From Clostridiaceae bacterium (GTDB lineage: Bacteria; Bacillota; Clostridia; Oscillospirales; Acutalibacteraceae), in NCBI GenBank assembly GCA_016288315.1, contig JAEEYU010000055.1:1-64000 (forward strand): a DNA stretch of 64,000 bases, written 5' to 3'. The notes below the pieces were generated by a model that did no database searches, had not been told where the DNA came from, and was given only the letters and a program-made list of their open reading frames with translations. A program made the position numbers and the translations under genes. Shown here piece by piece: positions 25,427 to 34,905 of this stretch. Every line of letters begins with the position of its first letter. The first letter of the stretch is position 1.

Positions 25427-26494
25427 ATGTCAAAAACAATAAATGTTGCCGTTATCGGCTGCGGTTCAATAGCAAACTGCGCACACATACCCGCTTATCT
25501 CAAACTTGATAATGTCAATATAAAATACTTCTGCGACATTATTCCCGAAAGAGCTGACGGAGCTGTTGAAAAATACGGCTGCGGCAAAGCGGTTTACGAC
25601 TATAAAGAATTTCTCAACGACCCCGACCTTGACGCTGTTTCCGTCTGCACTCACAACGACCTGCATTCGGTAATAGCAATAGATTTTCTTAAAGCGGGCA
25701 AACACGTTTTAAGCGAAAAACCCGCCGCAAAGAATCTTGAAGAAGCTCTTAAAATGCAGCAGGTTGCCCACGAAACGGGCAAAATACTCAACATCGGCGT
25801 CTGCAACAGGTTCGGCACCCAGGTAAACAACATCAAAAAGCTGATTGATGACGGCGAGCTCGGCGAGGTTTACCACGTTTACGCAAGCTTCCGCGCGCAC
25901 AGGTCAATCCCCGGCATCGGCGGTGATTTCACAAACAAAGCAGTTTCGGGCGGCGGAGCGCTCATAGACTGGGGCGTTCACTACATTGACCTTATTCTTT
26001 ACTGCTGCGGCGAGCCGAAACCGCTGACCGCTTCGGGCGAGGCGTTCTGCAAGCTCGGCAAAAACATTAAAGATTATGTTTATACAAGCATGTGGGCGCA
26101 GGAGACTGCAGAGCCGGACGGCGTTTATGACGTTGATGACAGCGTCGTCGGTCTTGTGCGCACGGACGGTCCCGTAATCAGCTTCAACGGCGCGTGGGCT
26201 CAGAATATAGGCGAGAGCGAAACATACATTGACTTTATCGGCACAAAGGCAGGCATAAGACTTCAGTATTGCGGCGACTTCAAGCTCTATTCAACTAAAA
26301 ACGGAGCCCTTGTCAGCGCCGACGTTGTTTCATCGCACAACAACTTCTATGATGAAGAAATAAAGTCATTTATCGAGTGCGTTGAGACGGGCAGGCACAA
26401 TCAGGCGTATATTGATTACGCAATAGAAACGTCAAAGATTATGCAGGCGATTTACGATTCGTCCGAACAGCATAAAGAAATAGTAATTAAATAA
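25427..26494 (+). CDS. Gfo/Idh/MocA-family oxidoreductase
   Basis: A 355-residue dehydrogenase. The N-terminal Rossmann domain has AVIGCGSIANCAHIPAYL, and KHVLSEKPAAKN holds the catalytic Lys in the EKP motif typical of the family. The C-terminal domain includes GGGALIDWGVHYIDLILY with the conserved His. Members oxidise or reduce sugars, inositols and amino sugars with NAD(P). It heads an operon with NagB, so an amino sugar or N-glycan-derived substrate is plausible. Promoter upstream; GAGGAGG before the ATG. Confidence 0.87.
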   Translation: MSKTINVAVIGCGSIANCAHIPAYLKLDNVNIKYFCDIIPERADGAVEKYGCGKAVYDYKEFLNDPDLDAVSVCTHNDLHSVIAIDFLKAGKHVLSEKPAAKNLEEALKMQQVAHETGKILNIGVCNRFGTQVNNIKKLIDDGELGEVYHVYASFRAHRSIPGIGGDFTNKAVSGGGALIDWGVHYIDLILYCCGEPKPLTASGEAFCKLGKNIKDYVYTSMWAQETAEPDGVYDVDDSVVGLVRTDGPVISFNGAWAQNIGESETYIDFIGTKAGIRLQYCGDFKLYSTKNGALVSADVVSSHNNFYDEEIKSFIECVETGRHNQAYIDYAIETSKIMQAIYDSSEQHKEIVIK

Positions 26495-26508
26495 CCGGGA
26501 GGGTAATT

Positions 26509-27228
26509 ATGGATATCAGAATTTTCAAAACAGAACAGGAAATAGGCGAGGCGGCAGGCAAAATCTATGTTGACTACATAAATGAGAATCCGTCCTGCGT
26601 TCTCGGGTTTGCAACGGGCGCCACTCCCGTTCCGACCTATACTTATATGGCTCAGCAGTGCAAGGCGGGCAAGGTTTCTTTCAAGGATGTAAAAACATTC
26701 AACCTTGACGAATACTGCGACCTTCCGAAGGAGCACAAAAACAGCTTTTATATGTTTATGTATGACAATCTTTTTTCAAAGGTTGACTTAAAACCAGAAA
26801 ACATTGATTTTCTTGACGGCAACACCGACCCCGTCGCCGAAAGCGCAAGATATGCAAAATCAATCGAAGACAAGGGCGGAATTGACATTCAGCTTCTCGG
26901 CATAGGCAGAAACGGTCATATAGCGTTCAATGAGCCCGCCGATGAGTTCTCTGACGAAGCTTATAAAATAAAGCTCACAGAAAGCACCATAGAGGCAAAT
27001 TCAATCTATTTTGACGACGTTCCCATGCCCCGCTACGCCATGACAATGGGTATCGGCTCGATTATGAAAGCGCGCAAAATAATCTTCATAGCAACCGGCA
27101 AGGCAAAGGCGCAGGCAGTTCACGATATGATAAAAGGCGAGGTCACTCCGAGATGCCCCGCTTCCATTCTTCAGCAGCACCCCGATGTTACCGTATTCCT
27201 TGATGAGGATGCGGCATCGCTTCTTTAA
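26509..27228 (+). CDS. nagB: Glucosamine-6-phosphate deaminase
   Basis: A 239-residue NagB. GFATGATPVPTY, FNLDEYCDL (active-site Asp), LLGIGRNGHIAFNEP and the later AMTMGIGSIM segment are all present. The enzyme converts glucosamine 6-phosphate to fructose 6-phosphate plus ammonia, feeding amino sugar carbon into glycolysis. It is 14 bases after the Gfo/Idh/MocA gene and just upstream of an alpha-mannosidase, which fits salvage of N-glycan-type mannose and GlcNAc. No nagA is visible here. Confidence 0.93.
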   Translation: MDIRIFKTEQEIGEAAGKIYVDYINENPSCVLGFATGATPVPTYTYMAQQCKAGKVSFKDVKTFNLDEYCDLPKEHKNSFYMFMYDNLFSKVDLKPENIDFLDGNTDPVAESARYAKSIEDKGGIDIQLLGIGRNGHIAFNEPADEFSDEAYKIKLTESTIEANSIYFDDVPMPRYAMTMGIGSIMKARKIIFIATGKAKAQAVHDMIKGEVTPRCPASILQQHPDVTVFLDEDAASLL

Positions 27229-27245
27229 GTTTATATCATAATTAC

Positions 27246-27272
27246 GGCGGGATTCATTTCCCGCCTTATTGT
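27246..27272 (+). terminator. Hairpin between nagB and the mannosidase gene
   Basis: GGCGGGA (27246-27252) pairs with TCCCGCC (27259-27265), but the tail is only TTATTG. Probably a weak terminator or a processing hairpin that lets some transcription reach the mannosidase. Confidence 0.45.
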
Positions 27273-27284
27273 TAAGGAGGAATT

Positions 27285-30200
27285 ATGTCAAGGTTTGATA
27301 TTGATTTTGTCGATAAAAACAACGAGCGCGAAATGCTTATGCAAAGACTGAAAAAAATTGCAAACTCGGTTGCGGGGCGTATGTATCCCGACTGCGAGGA
27401 TGCAGGCGGCTTTCTGTTCTGTGACGGTGAATCGGACCCTTCGCGCATTGATGAAGGGCAGTGGGTTCCCTTCGGCAGTGACGAACACTGGGGCAGAAGG
27501 GAGCAGTATTGCCGTTTTAAACAGCAGGTGACAATACCCGAAAGATTTGACGGCAAAACCGTTGTTTATGATCTTACCCCCTACCTTCATTCCGCGTGGA
27601 CTACAAGCGCGGAACAGTTTATTGTTTATGTCAACGGCAAATTGATTCAGGCGATTGACCATAACCACACCTATATCTTTCTGGGCGACCCGGCAAAAGC
27701 GGGCGAAAAATTTGACATTGTTTTAAGCGCCTACTGCGATGACTGGTCTTACAGAGGACCCGTTCAGCTTAAAGCGACAATGAAGGTTCTTGACAAAGAG
27801 TTGAGAAGTCTTTATTTCGATTTTGCGGTTGCCTGGGAGAGCGCCCACTCATACGGCGCCGATGATTTGCCGAGAATTGAAATCATAAAGCACCTCAATG
27901 CCGCGGCAAACCTGCTTGAACTTACGACTGCCGATTATGACGAGTTCAAGGCATCGGCAAAAAAGGCGGCGGAATATCTTCAACGCAACATTTACGGCAA
28001 ACCCTTCGATGCGGTGACATCCGCCATCGGTCACACTCATATTGACACCGCCTGGCTCTGGCGCCTCAAGCAGACAAGGCAGAAGGCGGGGCGCTCGTTT
28101 GCAACCGTCATTAACTTTATGAAGGAATACCCCGATTACAAATTTATGTCATCGCAGGCACAGCTCTATGATTTTGTCAAGCAGGATTATCCCGAGCTCT
28201 ACAACGATATCAAAGAAGCCGTTGCCCGCGGTCAGTGGGAGCCCGAAGGCGGAATGTGGGTTGAAGCGGATACAAACGTAACATCGGGCGAATCACTCGT
28301 GCGTCAGTTCCTCGTCGGCAAAAGATTCTTCCGCGATGAATTCGGCGAAGACAACAGAATACTCTGGCTTCCCGATGTTTTCGGTTACAGCGGCGCACTG
28401 CCTCAGATTATGAAGCTCTCCGGCATAGATTACTTTATGACCACCAAAATCTCGTGGAGCGAATACAACAAATTCCCGTTTGACACCTTCAGCTGGAAAG
28501 GTATAGACGGCACAAAGATTCTTTCGCATTTCATTCCCAGCATAAGCTGTTCCGACACGGGCTGGACAACAACCTACAATGCGGCTCTGCGCCCGGATCT
28601 GGTTATCGGCGGCTGGCGGAGATACAGCAACAAGGATCTCAACAAAAATGTTCTTATGAGCTTCGGTCACGGCGACGGCGGCGGCGGACCCACAAGAGGG
28701 CAGATTGAATGCGGTCTGCGTATGGCAAAGGGCGTGCCCGGCTGCCCCGAGGTGAAAATGGAATTCTCGCGCGATTTCTTCGACCGTCTCAAAAAAGATG
28801 TTTCGGGCAATCCTTATCTTCCCGAATGGTCGGGCGAGCTCTATCTTGAGTTCCACCGCGGCACTCTCACATCACAGTCCCGCAACAAGCGTTTCAACAG
28901 AAAAAGCGAATTTCTCTACCACGATATTGAAACACTGGCGGAGACGGCAAACATATTCGGCACGGGCGAATACCCCTATAATGAACTGCTTGAGGGATGG
29001 AAAATCATTCTTTTAAACCAGTTCCACGACATTATTCCCGGCTCGTCAATAGCGGCTGTTTATGAAGATTCCAAAGAACAGTATCTGAAGCTTCTCTCAG
29101 AGGGCGGGCAGATGGCTGACTCTGCCGCAAAATCCGTTGCGCTCAAAGCGACAACGCAAGGCGAATCCTTTGTTGTTGAGAACACTCTCGGATTTGAACG
29201 CACCGATGTCGTTGTTACAGACTGCGCTTATGACAGCATCTCCGTTTATGATGAAGACGGCTCGCTTCTGCCCTGCCAGAAGACTTATGACGGAAAGCTT
29301 GCCTTCCTTGCAAAAAACGTTCCTTCAAAAGGATTCAAAGTGTTTAAAATTGCAGAAGAGCAGAATAACGTAAACAGCGACTGTAAAGCCGATATAAACG
29401 GAGCGGAAAACGCATTTTATAAATTTGAGTTTGATGCCGATATGAACATAAGGTCGCTTTACCACAAGGAGAGCGGCAGGTTTGTTGCTCCCGAAGGCGA
29501 AACACTCGGCAGACTGTTCGCTTATGAAGACAGACCCCACAGCGATGAAGCGTGGGATATCAAGTGCTATTACGGCGAGAAATACCATATAATAAATGAT
29601 GTTCAGAACAAAGAAGTTGTTGAAAGCGGTCCCGTTCGCACTGTAGTTGAAATAACCCGTAAATATAATCTGTCAACAATAAAACAGTATTATATATTCT
29701 ATCCGCACACTTCGAGAATTGACATTGTTTATGATGTTGACTGGAATGAGAGACAGGTTCTGCTCAAAGGCGACTATCCCGTTGATGTAAACGCCGACAA
29801 GGCAACGTTTGACATTCAGTTCGGCAACCTTCAGCGCACAACTCACCGCAACACCACCTGGGATTATGCGCAGTTTGAAGTCTGCGGCCACAAATGGGTT
29901 GACCTGTCAGACAACGGCTTCGGTTTCTCGGTTCTGAGCGACTGCAAATACGGCTGGTCCGTAAAAGACGGCAGAATCAAACCCTCAATGCTCAGAAGCC
30001 AGGAGCGTCCGAACCACCTGCAGGACAGAGAACGTCATACCTTTACCTACGCTCTCTATCCTCACAGCGGAGCGGTCTGCACTTCGGATGTTGTGCAGGA
30101 GGCATACGGGCTTAATGTTCCGCTCTACTGTGTAAATGTTGCAGAGAAGCAGGACGGAATCGGCAGCGCCTTCTCGCTTGTTAGCGCCGATAAACCGGAT

Positions 30201-30431
30201 ATCATAATTGAAACGGTCAAAAGAGCTGAAGACAGCAACGCGCTTATTGTCAGAATGTTTGAAACGTGGAATAAGAAAACACCGTGCTGCATAAAACTCG
30301 GCGTAAACGCAAAAGAGGTTTACGAGTGCGATCTTATGGAAGAAAACGATGTTCCCGTCAGCGTTGAAAACAACTGCGTCAATCTTGTTTTTAAACCGTT
30401 TGAAATAAAAACACTCAAGGTAATTGTATGA
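27285..30431 (+). CDS. GH38 alpha-mannosidase (first of three)
   Basis: A 1048-residue cytoplasmic GH38 enzyme without signal peptide. Zinc ligands lie in GHTHIDTAWLWR (His250, Asp254), and the candidate nucleophile is Asp364 in WLPDVFGYSGALPQI. The HGDGGGGPTRGQ segment near residue 464 and the QFHDIIPGSS motif near 580 are typical of bacterial GH38. The C-terminal beta domains are complete. It removes alpha-linked mannose from glycans or short oligosaccharides. A strong AAGGAGG precedes the ATG. The stop overlaps the next start as ATGA. Confidence 0.93.
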   Translation: MSRFDIDFVDKNNEREMLMQRLKKIANSVAGRMYPDCEDAGGFLFCDGESDPSRIDEGQWVPFGSDEHWGRREQYCRFKQQVTIPERFDGKTVVYDLTPYLHSAWTTSAEQFIVYVNGKLIQAIDHNHTYIFLGDPAKAGEKFDIVLSAYCDDWSYRGPVQLKATMKVLDKELRSLYFDFAVAWESAHSYGADDLPRIEIIKHLNAAANLLELTTADYDEFKASAKKAAEYLQRNIYGKPFDAVTSAIGHTHIDTAWLWRLKQTRQKAGRSFATVINFMKEYPDYKFMSSQAQLYDFVKQDYPELYNDIKEAVARGQWEPEGGMWVEADTNVTSGESLVRQFLVGKRFFRDEFGEDNRILWLPDVFGYSGALPQIMKLSGIDYFMTTKISWSEYNKFPFDTFSWKGIDGTKILSHFIPSISCSDTGWTTTYNAALRPDLVIGGWRRYSNKDLNKNVLMSFGHGDGGGGPTRGQIECGLRMAKGVPGCPEVKMEFSRDFFDRLKKDVSGNPYLPEWSGELYLEFHRGTLTSQSRNKRFNRKSEFLYHDIETLAETANIFGTGEYPYNELLEGWKIILLNQFHDIIPGSSIAAVYEDSKEQYLKLLSEGGQMADSAAKSVALKATTQGESFVVENTLGFERTDVVVTDCAYDSISVYDEDGSLLPCQKTYDGKLAFLAKNVPSKGFKVFKIAEEQNNVNSDCKADINGAENAFYKFEFDADMNIRSLYHKESGRFVAPEGETLGRLFAYEDRPHSDEAWDIKCYYGEKYHIINDVQNKEVVESGPVRTVVEITRKYNLSTIKQYYIFYPHTSRIDIVYDVDWNERQVLLKGDYPVDVNADKATFDIQFGNLQRTTHRNTTWDYAQFEVCGHKWVDLSDNGFGFSVLSDCKYGWSVKDGRIKPSMLRSQERPNHLQDRERHTFTYALYPHSGAVCTSDVVQEAYGLNVPLYCVNVAEKQDGIGSAFSLVSADKPDIIIETVKRAEDSNALIVRMFETWNKKTPCCIKLGVNAKEVYECDLMEENDVPVSVENNCVNLVFKPFEIKTLKVIV

Positions 30432-31519
30432 ATATCATAATTGTTCCCGACAGCTTTAAAGGCACGCTGAGCGCAACACGGGTTGCTGAAATTGCCGGAG
30501 AAGAAATTAAAAAAATCATCCCTTCGGCATCAATAAGAAAAATACCCGTAGCCGACGGCGGTGAGGGCACGCTTGACTGCTTTGAAAACATTATCGGCGG
30601 CAGAAGAGTCTTGCGTGAAGTGACGGGACCGAATTTCAGAAAAATCAAAGCGGAATACCTGCTCTGCTCAGACACTGCCGTTATCGAGTCCGCTCAGGCA
30701 AACGGTCTGCCGCTTGCAAACCCCAAAAGCGCGTCCGATACAACTACGTTCGGGGCAGGCGAGCTTATAGCCGACGCAATCAGCCGGGGGGCTGAAAAGA
30801 TTATAATCGGCATAGGCGGCAGCGCAACAAACGACTGCGGCTGCGGAATGGCGACGGCGCTCGGCACGGAGTTTTTTGACAAATCGGGCAAAAGCTTTAT
30901 TCCGACAGGCGCAACGCTCAAGGATATTGACACCATTGTTTTCAATAAAACCGATGCGGACATTACCGTTTTGTGCGATGTCAGAAATCCTCTTTACGGC
31001 AAAGACGGAGCGGCTTATGTTTACGCGCCGCAAAAGGGAGCGGGCGAAGAAGAGGTCAGAAAGCTGGACGAAGGTCTTCGGCATATTGCTTGCGTTCTTG
31101 AAATGAACGGCAAAGATGTTGCCGGCATAAGCGGAGCGGGAGCCGCAGGCGGTATGGGCGCGGGCTTGCTCGCTTTTACCGGTGCAAAGCTCAGAAGGGG
31201 AATAGAAGTTGTTCTCGACCTTGCCGGATTTGAAAAGGCGGCTCAGAATGCCGATTTCATAATTACGGGCGAGGGCTCGCTCGATTCACAGAGCTTCTCC
31301 GGCAAAGTGATTGACGGCATTATTTCAAGGTCGGCGGGCAAACCCGTTATTGCAACAGTCGGCATTTCAAAGCTTGATGACTGCCGAAAATACGGTCTTA
31401 CGGCAGTTTTTGAATCAAATGACAGACACCTTCCGTTTGAACAGGTTGCAGGCAGAGCGGAGGAAGATTACAGAATATGCTGTAAAAAAGCGGCGCAGTT
31501 CATAAAGGAATACAAATAG
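30428..31519 (+). CDS. Glycerate kinase
   Basis: A 363-residue protein of the bacterial glycerate kinase family (GarK/GlxK type): IVPDSFKGTLSA at the N-terminus, ADGGEGTLDC, IGGSATNDCGCGMA and ITGEGSLDSQSFSGKV. It phosphorylates D-glycerate to 2-phosphoglycerate (or 3-phosphoglycerate), returning sugar-acid carbon to glycolysis. Start overlaps the mannosidase stop (ATGA). Its presence with a sugar dehydrogenase and isomerases supports a route producing glycerate or tartronate semialdehyde in this region. Confidence 0.9.
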   Translation: MNIIIVPDSFKGTLSATRVAEIAGEEIKKIIPSASIRKIPVADGGEGTLDCFENIIGGRRVLREVTGPNFRKIKAEYLLCSDTAVIESAQANGLPLANPKSASDTTTFGAGELIADAISRGAEKIIIGIGGSATNDCGCGMATALGTEFFDKSGKSFIPTGATLKDIDTIVFNKTDADITVLCDVRNPLYGKDGAAYVYAPQKGAGEEEVRKLDEGLRHIACVLEMNGKDVAGISGAGAAGGMGAGLLAFTGAKLRRGIEVVLDLAGFEKAAQNADFIITGEGSLDSQSFSGKVIDGIISRSAGKPVIATVGISKLDDCRKYGLTAVFESNDRHLPFEQVAGRAEEDYRICCKKAAQFIKEYK

Positions 31520-31524
31520 AAACA

Positions 31525-31560
31525 ACTCCGGTCCGGATATTTTCCGCTCCGGAGTATTTA
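31525..31560 (+). terminator. Terminator-like hairpin after glycerate kinase
   Basis: ACTCCGG (31525-31531) pairs with CCGGAGT (31549-31555), with an inner CGGA/TCCG pairing. The tail is TATTTATT rather than a pure T-run. Confidence 0.5.
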
Positions 31561-31578
31561 TTAATTACAAATTAAATC

Positions 31579-31607
31579 TTGCAACATAAAAAAGGTTGTG
31601 ATATACT
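31579..31607 (+). promoter_or_regulatory. Promoter of the AAA+ ATPase operon
   Basis: TTGCAA (31579-31584), 17-base spacer, TATACT (31602-31607), 50 bases before the ATG. Confidence 0.65.
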
Positions 31608-31656
31608 ATATATTGTATTTTTATGTAACAGACAAAGGCAGGTTTAGGGGGCAGCG

Positions 31657-33594
31657 ATGAAAGCAGATACCTTCGGTTTTTACCGTTATTTTTACAATGT
31701 TGATGAAATTCCGTCAACTCTGCTCAACGAATTGATTCTTGAGCAGGGCAGCAAATCCGACACCTTCAAATCGGTTAACGGCGAGGATTGCAGAGAGCTG
31801 TATCTTTTTATCCCCGAAAGGTGCACCTATTCTGAAACGGGCGAAACCTTCGACCTTGCCAACCTCCCTCTGGGCAGCAGCAAAAAGTTCTTTTATCTCA
31901 GCGCGAGAAACAGATTTCTTTTCAACGGCCACCTTGACGACTACATCGGCAATTTCAAGGATTACGACCTTATTGACTACGCTTCTAAACCCTTTGACAT
32001 TACCGCAAACCCCGACAGCCACACGGTAAATATCGGCCCGTATTCAATGGTTATAAATGTCGCTTTTGATTTTAACCTGCTTATACTGCTTTCAAAATGG
32101 TCCGACCTTATGTGGCGCAACGGTCTTCTCAAAGACAAATCCGTGCGCTATTCCGACTATTATGTTGACAATGAGATTTGCCAGAAATACGGCATCGACC
32201 CCGAAGACGATTCAAACTACGTTTCGTTTGAAAATGCCGCATTTGTTCATATAAGCGATTATAACGATGAAATTCCCGACCGCTGCGCAAACGGGAAGAT
32301 GAATATCTTTTTTCACGGCTACAAGTCCAATTTTATGCAGGCGACAATGTCAGAGATGCTTGAGTCAACCGCCGAGCTTATAAACAATGAGGTTCAGCCC
32401 GCAGTCAGCTTTGAGACGGCTGACGGCGCAACAACGGTTTTTGATTTCTGCTCCCTGCGCACCGCAGACGACCTTATTATAAACGGCAAGCCCGGAACCA
32501 ATGAGATTTATCTTTTCCGCTTAAACGGCAACTGGGGCGGCTTCAGGTTTGTTCTTTCAAGCCGTCAGGATTATTACCGCCTCGGCGTCTGGCTTATAAA
32601 AGCAATTTCGCGCTATCTCGTTATTACTGACAAAAAAATCGTTTCAAAGCAGGATGTTTCCGCAAAACGGCTCGCAAGAAAATACTGGCCTGATTTCTGC
32701 GGTATTCAGAAGCCCGCCAAAAAAGAGCAAAAAGCCGTTACGCTTTCGGCAGGGGAGCAGAAAAAACAAAAAGCTTCAAAAGAATCAACCCATGAAAGTC
32801 TTGAAACTCTTATGGCTCAGCTCAATTCGCTTGTCGGTCTTGATGAAATCAAGAAGGATGTCGAGAGTCTTATCGGCTTTGTCAAAATGCAGAAAATGCG
32901 TGCGCAAATCGGTATGCAGTCCGTTCCCGTTTCGCTTCACCTTGTTTTCTCCGGCAATCCCGGCACAGGTAAAACTACGGTAGCGCGGATATTGGCAGGG
33001 CTTTACCGTGAAATCGGAATCCTCGAAAAAGGGCACCTTGTTGAGGTTGACCGCTCCGACCTTGTAGCCGGTTATGTCGGTCAGACCGCAATCAAAACGC
33101 AGGAGAAGATTCAGGAGGCAATGGGCGGCGTTCTGTTTATTGACGAGGCCTATATGCTTGCAAAAGACGGCAACGACTTCGGTCAGGAAGCAATAGACAC
33201 CCTCCTCAAAGCAATGGAAGACAACCGCGATTCATTTGTGGTTATTGTCGCAGGTTATAAAGATCTTATGGAGGTCTTTATAAACAGCAACCCCGGTCTT
33301 CGCTCAAGGTTCAACAAATATTTCAATTTCCAGGATTATACATCCGATGAGTTAATCAGGATTTTTGAAAATATGTGCGAAAAATATGAATACACCTATG
33401 ACGATGAAACCTTTGAGTGCATTGTTGACACAATCTGCAAAATGGTTCTCAACAAAAATGAGAATTTTGCCAATGCGCGCGACATCAGAAACCTGTTTGA
33501 AAGCATAATCACCCGTCAGGCAATGCGTGTTTCATCAATGCCGCTGCCGACAAAAGAAGATATGATGAATATTACAGTCGATGATATTATATAA
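31657..33594 (+). CDS. CbbX/SpoVK-type AAA+ ATPase with an unrecognised N-terminal half
   Basis: A 645-residue protein. The C-terminal third is an AAA+ module of the CbbX/SpoVK/EccA branch: Walker A GNPGTGKT at 433-440, pore segment AGYVGQTA, Walker B GGVLFIDEAY, and a sensor/arginine-finger region with NPGLRSRF. A linker rich in Lys, Gln and Ser (about 350-390) separates it from about 340 N-terminal residues that I cannot assign; they are rich in aromatic and acidic residues (FFYLSARNRFLFNGHLDDY) and look globular. Family knowledge suggests ATP-driven remodelling of a bound protein, with the N-terminal half choosing the target. Co-transcribed with a secreted phosphoesterase 17 bases downstream. 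Confidence 0.8.
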   Translation: MKADTFGFYRYFYNVDEIPSTLLNELILEQGSKSDTFKSVNGEDCRELYLFIPERCTYSETGETFDLANLPLGSSKKFFYLSARNRFLFNGHLDDYIGNFKDYDLIDYASKPFDITANPDSHTVNIGPYSMVINVAFDFNLLILLSKWSDLMWRNGLLKDKSVRYSDYYVDNEICQKYGIDPEDDSNYVSFENAAFVHISDYNDEIPDRCANGKMNIFFHGYKSNFMQATMSEMLESTAELINNEVQPAVSFETADGATTVFDFCSLRTADDLIINGKPGTNEIYLFRLNGNWGGFRFVLSSRQDYYRLGVWLIKAISRYLVITDKKIVSKQDVSAKRLARKYWPDFCGIQKPAKKEQKAVTLSAGEQKKQKASKESTHESLETLMAQLNSLVGLDEIKKDVESLIGFVKMQKMRAQIGMQSVPVSLHLVFSGNPGTGKTTVARILAGLYREIGILEKGHLVEVDRSDLVAGYVGQTAIKTQEKIQEAMGGVLFIDEAYMLAKDGNDFGQEAIDTLLKAMEDNRDSFVVIVAGYKDLMEVFINSNPGLRSRFNKYFNFQDYTSDELIRIFENMCEKYEYTYDDETFECIVDTICKMVLNKNENFANARDIRNLFESIITRQAMRVSSMPLPTKEDMMNITVDDII

Positions 33595-33611
33595 ATAACG
33601 GAGGAAAAATT

Positions 33612-34844
33612 ATGAAAAAAATTCTTTCTTTTGTTCTTGCCGCCGTGCTGATTGCCGGCTGCATCAGTTGCTTCGCTTATGCCGACTCTCCAGAAAAAAC
33701 ATTGAAATTCAATTCTGACGGCAAGTTCAGAATTGTTCACCTCTGCGACGTTCAGGATGTTTACCCCCTCAACGCAACAACAAAAGAGTTCATCAAAGAA
33801 ATGCTTGCTGAAATAAAGCCGGACATCGTTATTCTCGGCGGTGACAACTGCGTTGCGGATGCCGGAACCAAAGAGGACGCAATCAATGAGCTTTGCCCCC
33901 TGTTTGTTGACGCAAAAACATATTTTACATTTGTTTTCGGCAACCATGACCATCAGCAGATGTTTGAAAGCCAGGAGAATAAAACGGAACAAAGCGTGGC
34001 AATCAGACAGCAGCTGCTTGAAATGTATCAGCGCTACGGCAACGAATACTGCCTGGCTTATGACGCCGACCCCTCTGTTTCCGGCGTTGCAAAGCATAAT
34101 CTTCCCATATACGGCAAAGACTCAAGCAAGGTTGTTTACAACCTTTATATGATGGATTCAAACGCCTATTATCCCAATGAAAATGAAGAAAAGGGCTATG
34201 ACGGTATTCATCCCGACGAGCTTGAGTGGTATAAGAGCGTTGCCGCACAGCTTAAGGAAGAAAACGGAGGCAAGCCCGTTCCCGCAATGATGTTCCAGCA
34301 CATTGTAATGCAGGAGTCTGCCGATGCGCTCTTCATCTCTTCACCTGTCAACCTCGGCGATGCAGGCAAAACATTTGAAGACATTGACGGCAATGAGAAA
34401 TATTACACCTACCTTCCCAAGCTCGGCTCAATTCAGGACGGTTTTATGCTTGAATTCCCGTGCCCGAATTACAGAGATTACGGTCAGCTCAAAGCAATTA
34501 AAGATGCAGGCGATGTTGTTGCAGTCTTCTCCGGTCACGACCACACAAACAGCTATAAGATTAATGTTGAAGGCATAGATATTATCAACACGGGCGGATG
34601 CACCTACCACTCCTACGGCAGCACGCTCAACAGGGGAGTCAGGGTAATAGACCTTGATGAGAGCGACCTTTCAACCTACAGCACGTTCACATACACCGTA
34701 GCAGAGCAGGCGCTCAAAGACGGCTCAACAATCACAACCCTCGGCGATATTTCAAAAGCTGAGGCAACCTTTGCCGTTATCGGCGGAAAGCTCCTCGCCT
34801 TCCTTATGAGCGTTCTTGAAACTATTTTCTTCTTTGTAAAATAA
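33612..34844 (+). CDS. Secreted or lipid-anchored metallophosphoesterase
   Basis: A 410-residue exported phosphoesterase. The signal sequence (1-25) offers two cleavage readings: a lipobox-like IAGC or a type I site after AYA. The catalytic blocks are LCDVQD (a Gln where His is usual in D-x-H), LGGDNC, FGNHDHQ, FQHIVM and SGHDHTNS. The C-terminus is a short hydrophobic aromatic helix (LLAFLMSVLETIFFFVK). It resembles the cytoplasmic phosphoesterase at 16689 but is exported. Probably scavenges phosphate or acts on surface polymers. It is 17 bases after the AAA+ gene with AACGGAGG as ribosome site. Confidence 0.82.
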   Translation: MKKILSFVLAAVLIAGCISCFAYADSPEKTLKFNSDGKFRIVHLCDVQDVYPLNATTKEFIKEMLAEIKPDIVILGGDNCVADAGTKEDAINELCPLFVDAKTYFTFVFGNHDHQQMFESQENKTEQSVAIRQQLLEMYQRYGNEYCLAYDADPSVSGVAKHNLPIYGKDSSKVVYNLYMMDSNAYYPNENEEKGYDGIHPDELEWYKSVAAQLKEENGGKPVPAMMFQHIVMQESADALFISSPVNLGDAGKTFEDIDGNEKYYTYLPKLGSIQDGFMLEFPCPNYRDYGQLKAIKDAGDVVAVFSGHDHTNSYKINVEGIDIINTGGCTYHSYGSTLNRGVRVIDLDESDLSTYSTFTYTVAEQALKDGSTITTLGDISKAEATFAVIGGKLLAFLMSVLETIFFFVK

Positions 34845-34865
34845 AATACCGTTATAAAAGCAGTA

Positions 34866-34889
34866 AAGCCGCCCGTCGGGGCGGCTTTT
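34866..34889 (+). terminator. Terminator between convergent genes
   Basis: AAGCCGCCC (34866-34874), loop GTCG, GGGCGGCTT (34879-34887), T-tail. Symmetric enough to stop transcription from both sides. Confidence 0.85.
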
Positions 34890-34905
34890 GCTATACCGTA
34901 ACTTA

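Noticed and set aside
33516-34097. Minus-strand frame of 193 codons
   Set aside because: Shadow of the AAA+ and phosphoesterase genes, with no ribosome site or recognisable domain.
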